From positions 1-19,556 of the forward strand of contig CAYSKJ010000047.1 of NCBI GenBank assembly GCA_964431655.1: a stretch of DNA of 19,556 nt, written 5' to 3'. How positions within the stretch are numbered: position 1 is the first letter of the stretch; every line of letters begins with the position of its first letter. Position numbers and translations under genes: made by a program. The notes beneath the pieces were generated by a model. It saw nothing but the letters and a program-made list of their open reading frames with translations, had not been told where the DNA came from and did no database searches. This stretch comes from CAYMEV01 sp964431655 [NCBI: uncultured bacterium] (lineage in GTDB: Bacteria > CAYMEV01). Shown piece after piece: positions 16,249-19,556 of this stretch.

Positions 16249-16320
16249 AGCCGGTGAAGGGATTTGAACCCATGACCTGATAATTACGAATTACCTGCTC
16301 TACCCCTGAGCTACACCGGC
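16249..16320 (-). tRNA. tRNA-Thr (anticodon CGU)
   Basis: On the minus strand the sequence folds into a full cloverleaf. The 7-bp acceptor stem (GCCGGTG/CACCGGC) is perfect, the D stem is GCTC/GAGC, and the anticodon arm is GGTAA-TTCGTAA-TTATC with anticodon CGT (reads ACG, Thr). A 5-nt variable loop and a T arm with TTCAAAT follow. The T stem has one T-T mismatch (ATGGG/CCCTT). The discriminator is T, and no CCA is encoded, so CCA must be added by the nucleotidyltransferase. The tRNA lies between the S4 gene and def on the same strand and may be cut from a shared transcript. Confidence 0.93.
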
Positions 16321-16346
16321 GGGAGAGGAGCCTTCAAAAAAAAGCA

Positions 16347-16628
16347 TCAGACTCCTTCATCAAACTCTGATAATTCTTTGTTTCGGGATAAAATCCTTAT
16401 ATATTCCGATCTTTCATCCTTTCTTAGGTTTTTTTGGGGTATATCCAGTATTTCCAATACAATGGAAACCTCGCCCTTCTGGATTTTTATTATATCGCCT
16501 TTTTTTGTGATATAGGAAGCTTTGACACTTTTATCATTGGCAGATATATGATTATGGTCCAGGAGTTCCTTTGCTACAGACCTTCTTTTTATGATCCCGG
16601 TCTCTTTAAGGAACTTATCAATTCTCAT
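16347..16628 (-). CDS. S4-domain RNA-binding protein, RqcP (YabO)-like
   Basis: This 93-residue protein consists of one S4 domain with a short tail. The N-terminus MRIDKFLKETGIIKRRSVAK, the DHNHISANDKSVKAS segment and KKGDIIKI follow the YabO/RqcP pattern closely. RqcP stabilises P-site tRNA on stalled 50S subunits during alanine tailing in ribosome quality control; Hsp15 is a related heat-shock relative. Which of the two fits is not settled by sequence alone, but the small size favours RqcP. It starts 2 nt after the purC stop, with its ribosome-binding site GGAGAA inside the end of purC, so translation is coupled. Confidence 0.8.
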   Translation of the reverse strand: MRIDKFLKETGIIKRRSVAKELLDHNHISANDKSVKASYITKKGDIIKIQKGEVSIVLEILDIPQKNLRKDERSEYIRILSRNKELSEFDEGV

Positions 16629-16630
16629 AA

Positions 16631-17506
16631 TTATTCTCCGAATTTTTTTTCTGTAATTATTTCATAAATTGTGCGGTACCGGTTGAAGGCTTTTTCTATT
16701 ATCCCATCAGGAAGATCAGGAGGTGCTGATTTTTTATCCCACCCCGTGGACTCCAGATAATCCCTGACTACCTGTTTGTCATAGCTGTCAGGCTCCTTGC
16801 CCGATTCATAGTCTTCTTTCTTCCAGTATCTTGATGAATCCGGTGTAAAAATCTCATCAGCCAGGTATATCTCATCATCCCTTATGCCGAATTCAAACTT
16901 GGTATCCACAAGGATAAAACCCTTATTTTCAAGATAGTGTTTGGCCTGAAGGAAAAGCCTGCAGCTTATATCGCTTATATAGCGGTAATTATCCTCCCCT
17001 ATGCTTCTCATGACTTCCCTGGGAGTTACTGGTTCATCTTTTTCTGTGCTTTTTGTGGTTGGAGTAAGGATTATTTCAGGCAGTTGGGAGTTCTTTCCCA
17101 GTCCTTTGGGCAGGGATACAGGAAGGTTGTCATAATCATCACGGTACATTTTGTAATAACTGCCTGTAAGATAACCCCTGACTATAAATTCAAAGGGTAA
17201 TATATGAACCTTTTTTACAATTATAAACCTGTCTCTTAGATATTCTTTTTCCTCCTCATTGGTGAGGTCTTTAATCAGGTCCAGGTCGCTGGAGATTATG
17301 TGGGTATGAACTGAGTCTTTGACAAAATTAAACCAGAAGAGGCTTAGGAGGTTCAGGAGCCTTCCCTTATCCGGTACCGGCTGTTTCAGTACATGATCAA
17401 AAGCCGATATTCTGTCGGTGGCAACTATCAGCAGTCTGTCCTCATCCATTCTGTAGATGTCTCTAACTTTTCCATGTTTGATAAGTTCAATTCTTTTCAG
17501 TTTCAT
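16631..17506 (-). CDS. purC: Phosphoribosylaminoimidazole-succinocarboxamide synthase (SAICAR synthetase)
   Basis: PurC joins aspartate to CAIR with ATP in de novo purine synthesis. The 291-residue protein is the longer form of the enzyme. It has HGKVRDIY near residue 11, ATDRISAFD with the adjacent VLKQPVPDKG, VRGYLTGS, VDTKFEFG and the C-terminal signature LADEIFTPDSSRYW. The frame is open six codons further up, but AAGGAG lies 6 nt before the ATG at 17506, which is also where the family's N-terminus begins. A promoter with an extended -10 lies 53-79 nt upstream. It heads a minus-strand unit with the RqcP-like gene, tRNA-Thr and def. Confidence 0.97.
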   Translation of the reverse strand: MKLKRIELIKHGKVRDIYRMDEDRLLIVATDRISAFDHVLKQPVPDKGRLLNLLSLFWFNFVKDSVHTHIISSDLDLIKDLTNEEEKEYLRDRFIIVKKVHILPFEFIVRGYLTGSYYKMYRDDYDNLPVSLPKGLGKNSQLPEIILTPTTKSTEKDEPVTPREVMRSIGEDNYRYISDISCRLFLQAKHYLENKGFILVDTKFEFGIRDDEIYLADEIFTPDSSRYWKKEDYESGKEPDSYDKQVVRDYLESTGWDKKSAPPDLPDGIIEKAFNRYRTIYEIITEKKFGE

Positions 17507-17558
17507 CCGGTTCTCCTTATACATTTAATTATCTGATGTATCCACCAGGCTATTTCAA

Positions 17559-17585
17559 ATTATACCAGAACAGTATATTATGCAA
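17559..17585 (-). promoter_or_regulatory. Extended -10 promoter upstream of purC
   Basis: On the minus strand TGGTATAAT (perfect -10 at 17564-17559 with an upstream TG) is preceded by TTGCAT (17585-17580) at 15-nt spacing. The short spacer is offset by the extended -10. Transcription would start near 17552, about 46 nt before the purC ATG. I see no purine riboswitch fold in the short leader. Confidence 0.55.
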
Positions 17586-17687
17586 AAAATTTTATCAGGC
17601 AAATTAATTAATTCACAGCATTCAAAATTAATTGCTTTTTCAGGTTATTTGAGTAAGCTGTCCTTATTATGAGCAGGAAAGCATAAT

Positions 17688-18659
17688 ATGGAAGTATTAA
17701 TTAATCCGGCTTCTCTTCCTTACTATTTCCAGAGGACATCCATTACCATAGGTAATTTTGACGGCCTGCACAAGGGCCACCAGGCACTTATAGAGAGGGT
17801 TATAAGGCTTTCAGCCCTCAAAAGGACAGTGCCGGGAATTATTACATTCTCCCCTCATCCCCAGAAATCCCTGGACATCTCAAAAGCGCCTTCTATGCTT
17901 ATGAGCCTTCAGAAAAAGATGCAGATACTCCAGGATATGAATCTTAAGCTTATGGTAATCTTTGATTTTGACCACAAGTTTTCCCACCTTTCACCGGATA
18001 TTTTCGCAAGGGATTATATTGCAGGCATGCTGAGGGCCAGGGATGTGGTGATAGGCGAGAACTTCAGGTTCGGCAGGGGAGGAGAAGGAGACAGCTTTCT
18101 GCTTTCGGAGCTTGGCAGTTCTTATGGTTTTGAGGCAAATATTGTTAAAAGCCTTGAGGACGATGAAGGTAATATTATATCAAGCACTTATATCAGGGAT
18201 TGCATAAAGAAAGGCTATGTCGATAAAGCTGGTAAGCTTCTCGGCAGGTACTACAGCATAAGCGGAAAGGTGCAGAAAGGAAAGGGCATAGGCTGTAATA
18301 TCGGGTTCCCAACTGCTAATATACCCCTGCCGGAGCAGATAGTCCCCAAAAGGGGTGTTTATATTACCCTGTGTTCCACGGGAACTGAATGCTATCCGTC
18401 TCTTACCAATATAGGCATGACCCCCAGCGTGTCCAGCAGACCCCTTACCATAGAGGTACATATTATAAATCAAAGCATGAATATATATAATGAGGACATT
18501 GAGATATCCTTTATTAAAAGACTAAGGGATGAGAAGAAATTTGATACAGTTGAAGATCTGCAGAAAGCAATCACTGCAGATATAGAGACTGGCCGGGATT
18601 ATTTCAGGAAAGGAGAATGTAATTCTGATGAATGCGCAAAAATTAGTAATAGGGTCTGA
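17688..18659 (+). CDS. ribF: Bifunctional riboflavin kinase / FAD synthetase
   Basis: RibF phosphorylates riboflavin to FMN and adenylates FMN to FAD. The 323-residue protein has the N-terminal nucleotidyltransferase domain with IGNFDGLHKGHQ (21-32), GENFRFGRGGEGD and ISSTYIRD. The C-terminal flavokinase domain has KGKGIGCNIGFPTANI and PKRGVYI. Both halves look complete and the length is normal. AGGAAAG lies just upstream of the ATG. Divergent from purC across a 181-nt AT-rich gap; no clear promoter is visible for ribF itself. In many bacteria ribF follows truB, which is not so here. The 3' end overlaps the start of an rpiB remnant by 32 nt. Confidence 0.96.
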   Translation: MEVLINPASLPYYFQRTSITIGNFDGLHKGHQALIERVIRLSALKRTVPGIITFSPHPQKSLDISKAPSMLMSLQKKMQILQDMNLKLMVIFDFDHKFSHLSPDIFARDYIAGMLRARDVVIGENFRFGRGGEGDSFLLSELGSSYGFEANIVKSLEDDEGNIISSTYIRDCIKKGYVDKAGKLLGRYYSISGKVQKGKGIGCNIGFPTANIPLPEQIVPKRGVYITLCSTGTECYPSLTNIGMTPSVSSRPLTIEVHIINQSMNIYNEDIEISFIKRLRDEKKFDTVEDLQKAITADIETGRDYFRKGECNSDECAKISNRV

Positions 18660-18708
18660 CCATGGCGGATTTGAGCTCAAATGCAGGCTGAAAAAACATC
18701 TCCTTTGA
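18628..18708 (+). pseudogene. rpiB: Ribose-5-phosphate isomerase B, 5' remnant only
   Basis: The frame starting at the ATG of 18628, inside the end of ribF, encodes KLVIGSDHGGFELKCRLKKH, the characteristic RpiB N-terminus (SDH(A/G)GFELK). It stops at TGA after 26 codons; an intact RpiB is about 145 residues. AAAGGAG lies 12 nt upstream. No continuation in any frame is visible downstream, so the gene was cut by a deletion or rearrangement near 18700. The overlapping ribF-rpiB arrangement suggests they were once an operon. Some other rpiB or rpiA must supply the pentose phosphate step, or it is dispensable. Confidence 0.8.
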
Positions 18709-19349
18709 AAAGAGCTTCATTGTGTTATATGCTTACCTTTTTCCTTCTACCCTTTGTGCAAAAAGTCCTGCTATTATCTCTATAAAAAAAGAAGTTAGAT
18801 TCTCATTCAAGAGATAATTTTCGCCCATTTTATTTAGAATTTATCAGTAACTTCCTTATGAATAACCCTGACAGGTTTAATCTAAGAGATCTCTCGGCTT
18901 CCATTAAAGACAGTCGATTAAAATAGAATGCAGATAATCCTTACCATGCTTCCGGATAATATATCAGAATACAGGCTTACAGACATATTTAATGACCTTT
19001 GTCCAGGGCAATTAAGGTTCCCCGTGCTTATATACCAGTTCTGCCTTTTTTCAGATTATTATTTAAAAAATTTCCCTTTTCCTTTCTATAAAACCTGCTT
19101 TTTGCCGTAACAATCTTTATAGAGCCCGATAAAAGCCTGTCATTTACTTTTAACGAAATATCGAAAAAACTCTATCAAATCATCTAAAAGACCATTATTA
19201 TTAAACATCCTGTGCACTTAATTTCCATATTGCCGATGTAGCATGGAAATTTCACTTAAGAGAGGCAAGGCAACATTCAGCATGACCCGGAAGTATTATG
19301 ATAAAGCAACTTACAGGTAGCGCAAATTTCTTTTTTGGTAAAAAAATGA
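18709..19349. other. Gene-free, probably decayed stretch
   Basis: No convincing gene is seen in these 640 bp. The DNA is AT-rich. On the minus strand there are short, protein-like fragments in different frames: MGENYLLNENLTSFFIEII (about 18829-18731), MEAERSLRLNLSGLFIRKLL (about 18907-18833) and LLDDLIEFFRYF (about 19195). On the plus strand there is a 25-codon frame at 19243-19320 (MEISLKRGKATFSMTRKYY). None has a good ribosome-binding site or a family I know. The stretch may be the remains of a gene that replaced the rest of rpiB. Confidence 0.4.
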
Positions 19350-19381
19350 AGAGGCAATAGCACCGTGCTGCTATTGCCTCT
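19341..19381 (-). terminator. Strong intrinsic terminator
   Basis: AGAGGCAATAGCA (19350-19362) pairs perfectly with TGCTATTGCCTCT (19369-19381): a 13-bp stem with a 6-nt loop. Read on the minus strand it is followed by TCATTTTTTT. It begins 6 nt after the stop codon of the partial gene to its right, so it terminates that gene. Confidence 0.85.
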
Positions 19382-19386
19382 GCTTC

Positions 19387-19556
19387 TTAATCCTCTACCA
19401 GATTTACCACTGTATATAGGGTATCTCCGCCTACTCTCTCATATTCATTTTCAGATATTTTCTTTTGCAGATACAGTTCATGAACAACCCAACTGCATGA
19501 AGATGCAGGAAAGTCCATTGTCACTTCCTCTTTATGAGGAGGAGGCAGATTAGATA
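19387..19556 (-). CDS. 3' end of an unrecognised minus-strand gene
   Basis: The last 55 codons of a gene enter from the right edge and stop at TAA (19389-19387). The visible end includes LPPPHKEEVTMDFPASSCSW, VVHELYLQKKISENEYERVG and TLYTVVNLVED. The frame is open to the edge, and the strong terminator 6 nt downstream supports a real, expressed gene. I do not recognise the family from this tail. An internal ATG at about 19519 might be the start of a very short protein, but the open upstream codons make a longer gene more likely. Confidence 0.55.
   Translation of the reverse strand, partial: SNLPPPHKEEVTMDFPASSCSWVVHELYLQKKISENEYERVGGDTLYTVVNLVED

Noticed and set aside
16178-16273. Upstream start for def
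   Set aside because: The extension runs through the 3' part of the tRNA gene and has no family similarity; the ATG at 16177 has a good ribosome-binding site.
18928-19110. Plus-strand frame of 60 codons
   Set aside because: No ribosome-binding site, no recognisable family, low-complexity aromatic-rich product in an AT-rich decayed stretch.
1-19556. CRISPR arrays, phage or conjugation genes
   Set aside because: No regularly spaced short repeats and no integrase, relaxase, capsid or transposase motifs were seen in any frame.

Overview
The window looks like a chromosomal segment from a Gram-negative, probably anaerobic bacterium of moderate-to-low GC. The kdsB gene (CMP-KDO synthesis), a LapA-like membrane protein and exported M16 and M23 peptidases imply an outer membrane. 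The single tRNA gene has no encoded CCA. Spirochaetota or a similar deep Gram-negative lineage would fit, but nothing here fixes the phylum and I hold that loosely.

Region 1 (1-8365, minus strand) is a housekeeping run, in transcription order fmt, kdsB, lapA-like, mutS, M23 peptidase, M16 peptidase (the last runs off the left edge). Most gaps are 6-61 nt. A promoter-like sequence in the 106-nt mutS/M23 gap suggests the two exported peptidases form their own unit.

Region 2 (8366-15655) is an accessory block between def and fmt, two genes that are usually adjacent. Its right part, minus strand, is a surface-sugar cluster: GNAT acetyltransferase, ChbG/YdjC-like deacetylase, DPM-type GT2 glycosyltransferase, and a GT-C-like membrane glycosyltransferase broken by several frameshifts. 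Its left part is a plus-strand cassette with its own strong promoter: a 532-residue soluble repeat protein of unknown function, a small protein with an in-frame stop, and a radical-SAM protein of the spore-photoproduct-lyase-like type with an unusual CX3CX3C motif. The cassette lies between two direct repeats of about 200 bp, and both repeats are copies of the 3' end of the broken GT-C gene. This is the most interesting part of the window.

Region 3 (15656-17506, minus strand) is again housekeeping: purC, an RqcP-like S4 protein, tRNA-Thr(CGU) and def, transcribed toward the accessory block from a clear promoter upstream of purC.

Region 4 (17688-19556): plus-strand ribF overlaps the first 26 codons of an rpiB that is cut off. 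About 640 bp of apparently decayed DNA follows. A strong terminator and the 3' end of an unrecognised minus-strand gene then run off the right edge.
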